Below are positions 33,695-41,624 of a stretch of DNA of 64,000 nucleotides, piece by piece; position 1 is the first letter of the stretch, and the number at the start of each line of letters is the position of its first letter. Where the stretch lies: assembly GCF_036127095.1 (NCBI RefSeq), contig NZ_CP108006.1:4641501-4705500 (forward strand). The letters are read 5' to 3'. Origin of the DNA: Streptomyces sp. NBC_00335. Its GTDB lineage: Bacteria > Actinomycetota > Actinomycetes > Streptomycetales > Streptomycetaceae. The notes beneath the pieces are model-generated. The model made no database searches, was not told the DNA's origin, and saw only the letters and a program-made list of their open reading frames with translations. The position numbers were made by a program, and so were the translations under genes.

Positions 33695-35809
33695 CTACGC
33701 CAGAGCAGCCGGCAGCGGGGCCGCGTGGAGGACGGTGAGGCCCGAGACGGCTCGGGTGAGGCAGACGTACAGGCGGCGCAGGCCGGTCCGCTCGTCTGGC
33801 TCGCCCGCCACCACCTCGGCCGGCTCGTGCAGCACGACGTAGTCGTACTCCAGACCCTTCGCGAGCGAAGCCGGTACGAGGGTCAGGCGCGACTCGGCAG
33901 TCGTCTCCTCGCCGGGGGACAGGTACGGCAGGCCCGCCGCCAGCAGCGCCTCCCCGAGCTCCGGGATCCACGCGTCCGCCGCGATCAGCCCGATCGACCC
34001 CTCGTGCACCAGCGAGGCCCGGCAGGCCTCGATCACCGCCGCCGGAAGGGCGCAAGAGGAGTCGACCGGGGAGACGATCAGCGAGCCCGGGGTCTCACGG
34101 ACCGAGGAGACCGGTGACAGGCCCGGCGAGATCGCCGGCAGCAGCCGCGAGGCGTAGGCGATCACCTCGCGCGGCACGCGGAAGCCCGCCGTCAGTTCCT
34201 CCAGCACCGCGCCCGGCTTGCCCAGATGCCCCAGCGCCTCGTCCCAGCTGCGCGTCGCCCACGGGGTCGTACCCTGCGCGAGGTCGCCGAGGACCGTCGC
34301 CGAGCCGGTCGTGCAGCGCCGGCCGACCGCCCGGTACTGCATCGGGGACAGGTCCTGCGCCTCGTCGATGACGACGTGGCCGAGCGAGTGCGTGCGCTCC
34401 ACCAGGTCCGTCGCCTCGTCGATGAGGACCAGGTCCGCCGCCGACCACTTCACCGACTTCACGCTGCGCGCCGGCTTGGCCCACAGCAGCAGTTCCTGCT
34501 CCCGCTCCGACAGGATCCCCTCCGCGTGCTCCGCGAGGAACCCCGCGTCCGAGAGCAGCCGCAGCACCAGCTTGGCCGGCTCCACCAGCGGCCACACGGC
34601 CTTGACCACGGCCTTCACGGCGGGATTGCGCGCCACCGCGTCCTGGACCCGGTCGTCGGGCGCCTCGCCCGCCTGCTCCATGCGTACGAGGACCGCGTGC
34701 GCGATCCGCTGCGGGAGGGCGTCGCGGGCGGCTCCGTAGCGGATGTCGCGGTTCTGGAGCTCGGCGACGATCTCGGCGATCTCGTACGCGGGCACCCGCC
34801 AGCGGCGCGATCCGCGGACCACCATCAGCGGTTCGACCGGCTCCGAGACGTGCGAGTGGACCGCGCGGCGCAGGACATCCGCCATCCGGGCATCGCCCTT
34901 GACCACGGCGGTTTCGGCGGCGTCCGCGCCGCGTACCTCCAGGTCCGCGCGGGCGACCAGGTCGTCGACCGTGGCCTGCTTCACCTCCAGCTCGCCGAGG
35001 GCGGGCAGGACCTGCTCGATGTAGTGCAGGAAGGAACGGTTCGGCCCGATGACCAGGGTGCCGGTACGGGCGAGGCGGTCGCGGTGCGCGTAGAGGAGGT
35101 ACGCGACACGGTGCAGGCCGACGGCCGTCTTGCCGGTGCCGGGACCGCCCTGCACGCAGACGGATCCCGACAGGCCGGAACGCACGATCTCGTCCTGCTC
35201 CGGCTGGATCGTCGCCACGATGTCGCGCATGGGGCCGACGCGCGGGCGCTCGATCTCCTGCTGGAGCAGCTTGCTGACGGCCGCCGCCTCGGCGGGGTCG
35301 GAGAGGTGCTCGTCCTCGTACGCGGTCAGCTCGCCGCCCGTGTAACCGAAGCGGCGGCGCAGCCCGATGTCCTGGGGGTCGTTCTTCGAGGCCCGGTAGA
35401 AGGGCTGGGAGACCGGCGCGCGCCAGTCGATCACCATGGGGTCGCCGCCGGCGTCGTGGACGTGGCGGCGGCCGATGTAGAACTGCTCGCCCTCCGCGCC
35501 CTCGGCGAGCTCCGCGCCGGGCGAGTGCAGGTAGTTGAGGCGGCCGAAGAAGAGCGGGGTGTGGGCGAGGTCGGCGAGGGCCTTGATCCGGTCGTCGATC
35601 TGGGCCTGGAGGACGATCGCGTTGACCCAGTTCGCGGTGACGTCACGGATGTCGAGGTTCTCGACGTCCTCGCGCATCGCGCGGAGCGCCGAGCGGGAGG
35701 CGGCGAGGTGGGCCCGCTCGCGGCCCAGGGGGTCGGTGGCGGCAGCGTCGGCGTAAGGGGCGGAGTCGGGGTCGGCGTCGGGGTCGGTGACGTGGGCGTG
35801 CGCGGGCAC
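33695..35809 (-). CDS. HelD/HelR-family RNA polymerase recycling ATPase
   Basis: 704-residue UvrD-like ATPase that binds RNA polymerase and releases stalled or inactive complexes. There is an N-terminal coiled-coil arm (about 25-90), then IGRRHVHDAGGDPMVIDWRAPVSQPFYRAS, Walker A GGPGTGKT (221-228), Walker B VIDEAQDLSPMQYRAV, and a C-terminal motif VI-like LRRLYVCLTRAVSGLTVLH. Some Streptomyces members (HelR) displace rifamycins and confer tolerance; others (HelD) serve housekeeping recycling. I could not see a clear rifamycin-associated element upstream, so the subtype stays open. ATG 35809. Confidence 0.9.
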   Translation of the reverse strand: MPAHAHVTDPDADPDSAPYADAAATDPLGRERAHLAASRSALRAMREDVENLDIRDVTANWVNAIVLQAQIDDRIKALADLAHTPLFFGRLNYLHSPGAELAEGAEGEQFYIGRRHVHDAGGDPMVIDWRAPVSQPFYRASKNDPQDIGLRRRFGYTGGELTAYEDEHLSDPAEAAAVSKLLQQEIERPRVGPMRDIVATIQPEQDEIVRSGLSGSVCVQGGPGTGKTAVGLHRVAYLLYAHRDRLARTGTLVIGPNRSFLHYIEQVLPALGELEVKQATVDDLVARADLEVRGADAAETAVVKGDARMADVLRRAVHSHVSEPVEPLMVVRGSRRWRVPAYEIAEIVAELQNRDIRYGAARDALPQRIAHAVLVRMEQAGEAPDDRVQDAVARNPAVKAVVKAVWPLVEPAKLVLRLLSDAGFLAEHAEGILSEREQELLLWAKPARSVKSVKWSAADLVLIDEATDLVERTHSLGHVVIDEAQDLSPMQYRAVGRRCTTGSATVLGDLAQGTTPWATRSWDEALGHLGKPGAVLEELTAGFRVPREVIAYASRLLPAISPGLSPVSSVRETPGSLIVSPVDSSCALPAAVIEACRASLVHEGSIGLIAADAWIPELGEALLAAGLPYLSPGEETTAESRLTLVPASLAKGLEYDYVVLHEPAEVVAGEPDERTGLRRLYVCLTRAVSGLTVLHAAPLPAALA

Positions 35810-36131
35810 GGAACTGCCTCCATCTGCTGAGGACCTGCGTGATGCGGGCGGACGGGCCCGCCGGTTTCCGAGCGGCGGGCGGCGCTCCCGGTGGCGCGGC
35901 GGGAGGCGGCAAGAGCGGAGATTGTAGCCATCGCGAGGGCGCCGCGCGAATGGATTACGGGGGGCCGAAAGTCCTTCTGGGCCGTGACCCCGTACGGGGG
36001 TTGTTCGGTCCGTGTCCTCCTTCGGACAGAGCCCGTAGGGGGAGGCATGGGCCGGGAGGAGGATGCCGGGGACCTGGAGGTTCAGCCCTCAGGGCGATGT
36101 GACAAGCCGGTCGAAAACCGACCATGGATAC
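35810..36131. other. intergenic region upstream of helD
   Basis: About 320 bp. It contains a 12-bp palindrome CCCCGTACGGGG (35988-35999) and GC-rich inverted segments, but no supported gene, RNA or known operator. Promoters for helD (minus) and the small gene at 36132 (plus) must lie here. Confidence 0.5.
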
Positions 36132-36317
36132 ATGAGCACCGCAACCTACACCCCGGTCCAGGGTCGCCGCCCTCGCGGCGCCACCGCCACTTCCGACTCC
36201 CGCCCCCGCCACAGCGTCGGCAGCGTCCTGCGCGCGGCCAAGGTCTTCGCGGCCACCGCCGTGAGCGTGGTCGTCCTCGGTGAATACTCCGAGGACGCGG
36301 GCGTCATACGCCACTGA
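36132..36317 (+). CDS. small basic protein with one hydrophobic segment, 61 aa
   Basis: No recognised domain. The product opens MSTATYTPVQGRRPRG, is Arg/Ser/Thr-rich, then has RAAKVFAATAVSVVVLGEYSEDAGV, a short hydrophobic helix too brief for a confident membrane span. Codon third positions are mostly G or C. ATG 36132 is taken since the upstream part of the frame (from 36063) has poor codon bias. No good Shine-Dalgarno precedes it. Likely a real small gene but unproven. Confidence 0.55.
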   Translation: MSTATYTPVQGRRPRGATATSDSRPRHSVGSVLRAAKVFAATAVSVVVLGEYSEDAGVIRH

Positions 36318-36444
36318 GGCCCGGCGCCGAGCCGGTGCCGCGGGCCGAGCCACACGCCCCGCGCCGCCTCGCCGATCGGACCTCCACGGGCCGGCCGGAC
36401 ACCTCCGCGCGGGTCTCGGGGCGTTGATCCACTAGGGTCGCGCC

Positions 36445-37332
36445 GTGACCCGGAGTTCCGAGCCCAGCCGCTCTCCGTCGCCCCGCGCCGGTGTGCTGCT
36501 CACGGGCCTGCTGCTCGTGCTCGGCGTGCTCTGCGTCGCCCTGCGCATCCCGGTGGCCGATGCCCTCGCCCCCGGCCTCTCCGCCGCCGAGTGGAGCCCG
36601 CCCGCCGCGTATCCGCCCTTCGCGGCCATCCTCTTCGCCCCGGCCGCCTGGCTGCCGACCGGCGTACTGAAGGCCGTCCTGGTGGGGGGCAGCGCCGCAC
36701 TGTTCGCCCTGCTGATCCTGCTGTCGTGCCGGGCGGCGGGACTACGGGCCCGGCCGGGACCCGTGCTGGCCGCCACCGTCGCCGGACTGTGGCTGGAGCC
36801 GCTGTTCCAGACCCCGCTGTCCGGCCAGATCGCCCTGGCCCTGGCCTGCCCCGTCCTGTGGGACCTGCACCGGCCGCGCGGCGCCCTCGGCAAGGGCTTC
36901 GCGCTGGGCACGGCCGCCGGGATCACCCTGACCCCGGCGCTGCTGATCCCGTACCTCCTGCTGACCGGCCAGGTCAGGGCCGGGCTGACCGCGCTGGCCG
37001 CCTTCGCGGGCAGCGGCCTGCTCGGGCAGCTGGTCCTCCCGGGGGCCTCCGCCGAGTTCTGGTCCCGGCACCCGCCCGCGGGCGGCCGCTCGCTCCTGCT
37101 CGACTGGCCCCACCTGTGGGTCTGGACCGTCCCCCTGCTCACGGCCCTGCTCGCCGCCGTCCTGCGCCGCCGCTCACCCCTCGGCCGGCGGGATGTCCGC
37201 GCCGCCGAAGACCCGCAGCACCACGAGCAGCGGCAGCCGCCCGCGCGACACCACGTACCGGGCCACCGCGTCCGTCAGCGTTCGTCCTCCCGGTCCGTCA
37301 GCCGTCGGCCAGCAGCTCGTCGGCGTCCATGA
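36445..37332 (+). CDS. GT87/mannosyltransferase-like membrane protein with anomalous tail
   Basis: Polytopic membrane protein, 295 codons. The N-terminal 245 residues have six or seven hydrophobic segments and WSPPAAYPPFAAILFAPAAWLP, which resembles DUF2029/GT87 polyprenyl-phosphate-mannose-dependent transferases; these are usually near 400 residues, so this one is short. From about 37180 the codon bias collapses (RRDVRAAEDPQHHEQ...) while the opposite strand shows near-perfect GC3, so the last 45 residues look like read-through after a lost stop. The frame ends 35 bp inside the convergent XPB gene. GTG/ATG start at 36445. Confidence 0.6.
   Translation: MTRSSEPSRSPSPRAGVLLTGLLLVLGVLCVALRIPVADALAPGLSAAEWSPPAAYPPFAAILFAPAAWLPTGVLKAVLVGGSAALFALLILLSCRAAGLRARPGPVLAATVAGLWLEPLFQTPLSGQIALALACPVLWDLHRPRGALGKGFALGTAAGITLTPALLIPYLLLTGQVRAGLTALAAFAGSGLLGQLVLPGASAEFWSRHPPAGGRSLLLDWPHLWVWTVPLLTALLAAVLRRRSPLGRRDVRAAEDPQHHEQRQPPARHHVPGHRVRQRSSSRSVSRRPAARRRP
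37174..37278 (-). CDS. putative 34-residue ORF downstream of XPB (CTG start)
   Basis: Short open frame TDAVARYVVSRGRLPLLVV... ending FGGADIPPAEG, with every codon from 37275 down ending in G or C, a strong coding signature here. GGGAGG sits about 8 bp before a CTG (37278-37276), which would be the start; GTG 37266 is farther from it. It begins 19 bp after the XPB stop on the same strand, so translation may be coupled. It is antisense to the tail of the GT87-like frame. Not recognised; could be the remnant C-terminus of a larger protein. Confidence 0.45.
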   Translation of the reverse strand: MTDAVARYVVSRGRLPLLVVLRVFGGADIPPAEG

Positions 37333-38941
37333 TCCGGTAGGCGTAGCCCTGTTCGGCCAGGAAGCGCTGGCGGTGCGCCGCGAAGTCCTGGTCGATCGTG
37401 TCGCGCGCGACGACCGAGTAGAAGCGCGCCTCGTGGCCGTCCGCCTTCGGGCGCAGGACGCGGCCCAGGCGCTGGGCCTCCTCCTGGCGGGAGCCGAAGG
37501 TGCCGGACACCTGGATGGCGACCGTGGCCTCGGGCAGGTCGATGGAGAAGTTCGCGACCTTCGAGACGACCAGCACGCTGATCTCGCCCTCGCGGAAGGC
37601 GTTGAAGAGCTTCTCGCGCTGCGCGTTGGACGTCTCGCCCTTGATGACGGGCGCGTCGAGGTGCTCGCCGAGTTCGTCGAGCTGGTCGATGTACTGCCCG
37701 ATGACCAGCGTCTGCTCGCCCGCGTGCTTGCGCACCAGCGCTTCGGTGACCTTCCGCTTGGTGGCGGTGGTCGCGCAGAAGCGGTACTTCTCCTCCGTCT
37801 CGGCGGTCGCGTAGGCGAGCCGCTCCGACTCGGTGAGGTTCACCCGGACCTCGACGCAGTCGGCGGGCGCGATGTAGCCCTGCGCCTCGATCTCCTTCCA
37901 CGGGGCGTCGAACCGCTTCGGTCCGATCAGCGAGAACACGTCCGACTCCCGGCCGTCCTCGCGCACCAGCGTCGCCGTCAGTCCGAGCCGCCGCCGCGCC
38001 TGCAGGTCCGCGGTGAACTTGAACACCGGAGCCGGCAGCAGGTGCACCTCGTCGTAGAGGATCAGGCCCCAGTCCCGGGAGTCGAAGAGCTCCAGGTGCG
38101 GGTAGATGCCCTTCCGCTTCGTCGTCAGGACCTGGTACGTGGCGATCGTGACGGGCCGGATCTCCTTGCGCGTACCGGAGTACTCGCCGATCTCCTCCTC
38201 CGTCAGCGAGGTCCGCTTGATCAGCTCGCTCTTCCACTGGCGGGCGGAGACGGTGTTCGTGACCAGGATCAGCGTGGTCGCCTTGGCCTTCGCCATCGCG
38301 CCGGCGCCGACCAGCGTCTTGCCGGCGCCGCAGGGCAGTACGACCACGCCGGAGCCGCCGTGCCAGAAGCCCTCGACGGCCTGCTGCTGGTAGGGGCGCA
38401 GCGCCCAGCCGGTCTCGTCCAGCTCGATCGGGTGCGCTTCGCCGTCCACGTACCCGGCGAGGTCCTCGGCCGGCCAGCCCAGCTTGAGCAGGGTCTGCTT
38501 GATCTGCCCGCGCTCGGAGGGGTGCACGGCCACGGTGTCGGCGTCAAGGCGCGCGCCGACCAGCGGGGCGACCCGCTTCGACCGCAGGATCTCCTCCAGC
38601 ACCGGCCGGTCGGTGCTGGTGAGGACCAGCCCGTGGACGGGGTGCTTGGAGAGGGTGAGCCGGCCGTAGCGGGCCATGGTCTCGGCGACGTCGACGAGCA
38701 GCGCGTGCGGGACGGGGTAGCGGGAGAACTCCACGAGCGCGTCCACGACCTGCTCGGCGTCGTGCCCGGCGGCCCGCGCGTTCCACAGCCCGAGCGGCGT
38801 GATCCGGTACGTGTGGATGTGCTCGGGGGCACGCTCCAGCTCGGCGAAGGGCGCGATGGCGCGCCGCGCGGCCGCGGAGAGCTCGTGGTCGATCTCTAGG
38901 AGGAGCGTTTTGTCGCTCTGGACGATGAGGGGCCCGTTCAC
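37298..38941 (-). CDS. DNA repair helicase XPB
   Basis: 547-residue superfamily 2 helicase, the bacterial homologue of ERCC3/XPB. An N-terminal DRD-like domain (about 1-170) is followed by LRPYQQQAVEGFWHGGSGVVVLPCGAGKT (Walker A), LILYDEVHLLPA (DEVH box), GLTATLVREDGRESDVF and the C-terminal motif VI region FGSRQEEAQRLGRVLRPK. It unwinds DNA 3' to 5', presumably in nucleotide excision repair. ATG 38941. The frequently linked helicase-associated protein is separated here by 4.3 kb (43215). A perfect 8-bp hairpin lies in its leader (38968-38989). Confidence 0.95.
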   Translation of the reverse strand: MNGPLIVQSDKTLLLEIDHELSAAARRAIAPFAELERAPEHIHTYRITPLGLWNARAAGHDAEQVVDALVEFSRYPVPHALLVDVAETMARYGRLTLSKHPVHGLVLTSTDRPVLEEILRSKRVAPLVGARLDADTVAVHPSERGQIKQTLLKLGWPAEDLAGYVDGEAHPIELDETGWALRPYQQQAVEGFWHGGSGVVVLPCGAGKTLVGAGAMAKAKATTLILVTNTVSARQWKSELIKRTSLTEEEIGEYSGTRKEIRPVTIATYQVLTTKRKGIYPHLELFDSRDWGLILYDEVHLLPAPVFKFTADLQARRRLGLTATLVREDGRESDVFSLIGPKRFDAPWKEIEAQGYIAPADCVEVRVNLTESERLAYATAETEEKYRFCATTATKRKVTEALVRKHAGEQTLVIGQYIDQLDELGEHLDAPVIKGETSNAQREKLFNAFREGEISVLVVSKVANFSIDLPEATVAIQVSGTFGSRQEEAQRLGRVLRPKADGHEARFYSVVARDTIDQDFAAHRQRFLAEQGYAYRIMDADELLADG

Positions 38942-39070
38942 GCGCGTGTCCCTTTCCTGCGGGGGAGGGCCACCCGGACGCGGGTGGCCAAACCTCCAGT
39001 CTGCCGCATCGCTCAGCGGGTGGGGTGGTTCTGGGCCGTAGGGAGCCCCGCCGGCCGGTGCGGCGCGGGG

Positions 39071-39727
39071 TCAGGCTCCGCCGGAGGCGAAGGCGAGGAT
39101 GGCGGGGGCGGCCTCGCGGAGCGTCGGGAAGTGGCGATGGGCGCCCGGGGGTGGAGTGGGGGCGTTGACGGACCAGACCGTCATGCCCGCCCGGAGGCCC
39201 GACTGGATGCCCGAGGGGGCGTCCTCGATGACCAGGCAGTCCGCCGGGTCCGCGCCGAGGCGCTCGGCGCCCAGCAGGTAGGGGACCGGAGAGGGCTTGC
39301 CCTCCGTCACGCAGGCGGCGTCCACGAGGACCTCGGGCACGGGCAGGCCGGTGCGGTCGAAGCGGCCGCGCACCCGGTGCCCGTAGTTGGAGGTGACCAG
39401 GCCCCAGCTCCCCGGGGGCAGGGCGGACAGCAGCCCGGCCGCGCCGCCGAAGGCGGCGTAGGTGCCGGAGCGGACGTCCTCGTCCTCCAGCTCGTGCAGC
39501 GCGGCCAGGCACGCGTGCGGGTCCCGGTCCGGGGCGACGGCCGCGAAGGTTTCCATCGGGCGGGTCCGCAGGGCCACGGCGTACACCGCGTCCGGGTCCA
39601 GTCCGTGGCGGGCGGCCCAGGCCGCCCAGACCCGGCGCTGGTTGGCGACGGCGTCGACGAGGGTGCCGTCGACGTCGAACAGGACGTACCGGGCGGGAGC
39701 GGTGGCCGAGGCGGCCGAGGTGGTCAC
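39071..39727 (-). CDS. HAD-superfamily sugar-phosphatase-like hydrolase
   Basis: 218-residue HAD-IA phosphatase. Motif I LFDVDGTLVD with both Asp residues, motif II LVTSN, motif III Lys in EGKPSPVPYLLGAERLG and motif IV VIEDAPSGIQSG. The combination resembles glycerol-3-phosphate/sugar-phosphate phosphatases. Cytosolic; substrate not predictable. ATG 39727, 7 bp before the TetR gene stop, so both share the minus strand. Confidence 0.9.
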   Translation of the reverse strand: MTTSAASATAPARYVLFDVDGTLVDAVANQRRVWAAWAARHGLDPDAVYAVALRTRPMETFAAVAPDRDPHACLAALHELEDEDVRSGTYAAFGGAAGLLSALPPGSWGLVTSNYGHRVRGRFDRTGLPVPEVLVDAACVTEGKPSPVPYLLGAERLGADPADCLVIEDAPSGIQSGLRAGMTVWSVNAPTPPPGAHRHFPTLREAAPAILAFASGGA

Positions 39728-39734
39728 CGGCGGA

Positions 39735-40343
39735 TCATGCCAGGCCGCGCAGGAGCAGCTTCAGGCCGCCCTCGAACTCCCGGTCCGGGGTGACCGATCG
39801 GGCGTCACGGGCGGTGGCCGACATGTACGGGAACTCCTGCGGGGGGAGACCGGCGATGGCGGTGGTTCCGGGTCCGGCCAGCGGCCCGAGGTGTTCCAGC
39901 TGCGTGGCGCCGATCACGTACGAGATCAGGGCGCGCAGCGCGATGACCCGCTCCTCCGCCTCGATGCCGGCCTCCGTGAGGACTCCGAGCACCGTTTCCG
40001 ACCAGCGCAGCCCGCTGGGCGAGCGGTGCCGGTGCGTCAGGGAGAGCGGCAGCGTTTCCGGGTGGGCGCTCATGGTGTCGCGCAGGCGGTGGGCCAGGAC
40101 CGTGATCCGGCCCTGCCAGGGGCCCGGGGGCGGCGGGGTGGTGTCGACGCCGCTGAGGACGAGTTCGACGACGAGCGCTTCGAGTTCCTCGCGGCCCGGG
40201 ACGTAGCGGTACAGGGCCATGGGGCTGATGCCGAGCTCGGTGGCGACGGCGCGCATGGAGAGGCCGGGGAGCCCGTCGCGGTCGATGACGGCGAGTGCGG
40301 CGGCGGCCAGTTGGTCCGGGGTGTGTGAGCGGGGGCGCGGCAT
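39735..40343 (-). CDS. TetR/AcrR-family transcriptional regulator
   Basis: 202-residue repressor with HTH AVATELGISPMALYRYVPGREELEALVVELV and a TetR_C-type ligand domain. ATG 40343 sits at the edge of a 40-bp operator region with three TACGCCTA elements, which also lies before the divergent peroxiredoxin-like gene, so it probably controls both. The long frame reaching 41600 is not real beyond the start codon. Confidence 0.93.
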   Translation of the reverse strand: MPRPRSHTPDQLAAAALAVIDRDGLPGLSMRAVATELGISPMALYRYVPGREELEALVVELVLSGVDTTPPPPGPWQGRITVLAHRLRDTMSAHPETLPLSLTHRHRSPSGLRWSETVLGVLTEAGIEAEERVIALRALISYVIGATQLEHLGPLAGPGTTAIAGLPPQEFPYMSATARDARSVTPDREFEGGLKLLLRGLA

Positions 40344-40364
40344 GACGGTTGACAGCGTACGGCA

Positions 40365-40404
40365 TACGCCTACGCTGGAGGGGTAGGCGTACTGCATACG
40401 CCTA
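40365..40404. promoter_or_regulatory. TetR operator cluster
   Basis: TACGCCTA (40365-40372), TAGGCGTA (40384-40391) and TACGCCTA (40397-40404) form two overlapping inverted repeats; the 40384-40404 pair has 8-bp arms and a 5-nt spacer. The position between divergent genes at 40343 and 40428 fits a repressor site. Confidence 0.75.
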
Positions 40405-40427
40405 CGCCTGTCGAGGGAGGGTTTCCC

Positions 40428-41069
40428 ATGCTCAAAACCGGTTCCGTGGTACCCGTACGCCAGCTCACGCCCGTCGCAGGAGGGGCCCCGGAGGGCGGGG
40501 CTTCCGAGGCGGGGGCTTCCGAGGCGGGGGCCTACGGGGGAGGGTCCGTCTCCGTGCCCGACCCCGAGCGCCTCGTCCACCTGCAGTTCCGGCGCTTCGC
40601 CGGCTGCCCCGTCTGCCACCTCCACCTGCGCTCCGTCGTCCGGCGGCACGCGGAGATCGAGGCCGCCGGGATCCGCGAGGTCGTGCTCTTCCACTCCACG
40701 GCGGAGGAACTGCGCCCGCACATCGCCGACTTCCCCTTCGCCGTGATCGCCGATCCGCAGCAGCGGCTGTACCGGGAGTTCGGCGTCGAATCCTCCCCGC
40801 GCTCCCTGCTGGACCCCCGCGCCTGGGGGCCGGTGCTGTGGGCGATCGCCCGCTCGGCCGCCGCGGTGGCGCGGGGCCGGGAGCGGCTTCCCGCCCGGAG
40901 CCAGCCGAATGGACGGCTCGGGCTGCCCGCCGACCTGCTGATCGGGCCGGACGGCCGGGTGCTGGCCGCCAAGTACGGCGAGCACGTCTACGACCAGTGG
41001 TCCGTCGACGAGTTGCTCCGGCTGGCGGCGGCCCGATATCCCGTGGGCGCCGGGGAGGGGGCTGCGTAG
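40428..41069 (+). CDS. peroxiredoxin-like (AhpC/TSA, redoxin) protein
   Basis: 213-residue thioredoxin-fold protein. HLQFRRFAGCPVCHLHLRSVV holds the CPVC active site, then VVLFHSTAEELRPHIADFPFAVIADPQQRLYREFGV, the AhpC/TSA core; LLIGPDGRVLAAKYGEHVYDQWSVDELL ends the fold. Reduces peroxides or disulfides. Residues 18-40 contain a Gly/Ser/Ala tandem repeat (GASEAGASEAGA) inserted in the N-terminal region. It follows TetR operators, so its expression is likely inducible through the divergent repressor. Confidence 0.83.
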   Translation: MLKTGSVVPVRQLTPVAGGAPEGGASEAGASEAGAYGGGSVSVPDPERLVHLQFRRFAGCPVCHLHLRSVVRRHAEIEAAGIREVVLFHSTAEELRPHIADFPFAVIADPQQRLYREFGVESSPRSLLDPRAWGPVLWAIARSAAAVARGRERLPARSQPNGRLGLPADLLIGPDGRVLAAKYGEHVYDQWSVDELLRLAAARYPVGAGEGAA

Positions 41070-41078
41070 GGTCGGCGC

Positions 41079-41561
41079 ATGACTACGGAGCAGCAGGGAT
41101 TCGTACCGCCGGCCGAGGTGTTCGAGGTGCCCGTCCGGCTCGTCGGGGAGGGGTTCCGGCTGGAGCCCCTCGGGCCCGAGCACAACGAGGGCGACCTCGC
41201 CGCCTGGAGCGGGAGCATCGATCACGTGCGCGCGACGCCCGGCTTCCTGGGGGACTGGCCTCCGGAGGAGGGCATGAGCGCGGAGGCGAACCTCGCCGAC
41301 CTGGTGCGCCACGCACGCGACTTCGCCGAACGGCGGGGGTTCACGTACAGCGTGCTGGACGGCGAGCGGGACGGGGAGGGGGAGGTCATCGGCTGCCTCT
41401 ACATCTACCCCGGGAAGGCGGACCCGGAGCGCGTGCACGTGACTTCCTGGGTGCGCGGGGACCGGGCCGCGTACGACAAGGCGGTGTACGGGACCGTCAC
41501 GCGCTGGCTCGCCGAGGCCTGGCCCTTCCCGGCGGACCGGATCGACTACGCGCCCAGGTGA
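41079..41561 (+). CDS. GNAT-family acetyltransferase-like protein
   Basis: 160-residue protein 9 bp after the peroxiredoxin-like gene, probably co-transcribed. The pattern FRLEPLGPEHNEGDLAAWSGSIDHVRATPGF ... FTYSVLDGERDGEGEVIGCLYIYPGK fits a divergent GNAT fold; the usual acetyl-CoA Q/RxxGxG/A loop is not clear (VTSWVRGDRAAYDKAVYGTV), so catalysis is uncertain. Confidence 0.75.
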   Translation: MTTEQQGFVPPAEVFEVPVRLVGEGFRLEPLGPEHNEGDLAAWSGSIDHVRATPGFLGDWPPEEGMSAEANLADLVRHARDFAERRGFTYSVLDGERDGEGEVIGCLYIYPGKADPERVHVTSWVRGDRAAYDKAVYGTVTRWLAEAWPFPADRIDYAPR

Positions 41562-41624
41562 TCGCCCGGTCGCCCCGATCGCCCCGGTCACCCCGGTCAC
41601 CCCGGTCCACCGATCCCCCGATCG

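Noticed and set aside
35810..36000. Rifamycin-associated element upstream of the HelD-family gene
   Set aside because: No long dyad matching what I recall of that element; the only palindrome, CCCCGTACGGGG, is too short and different.
41564..41615. Short tandem run of cgccccggt/caccccggt between GNAT and membrane-protein genes
   Set aside because: Real but only about 50 bp of imperfect 9-mers; no structure or function beyond likely slippage.
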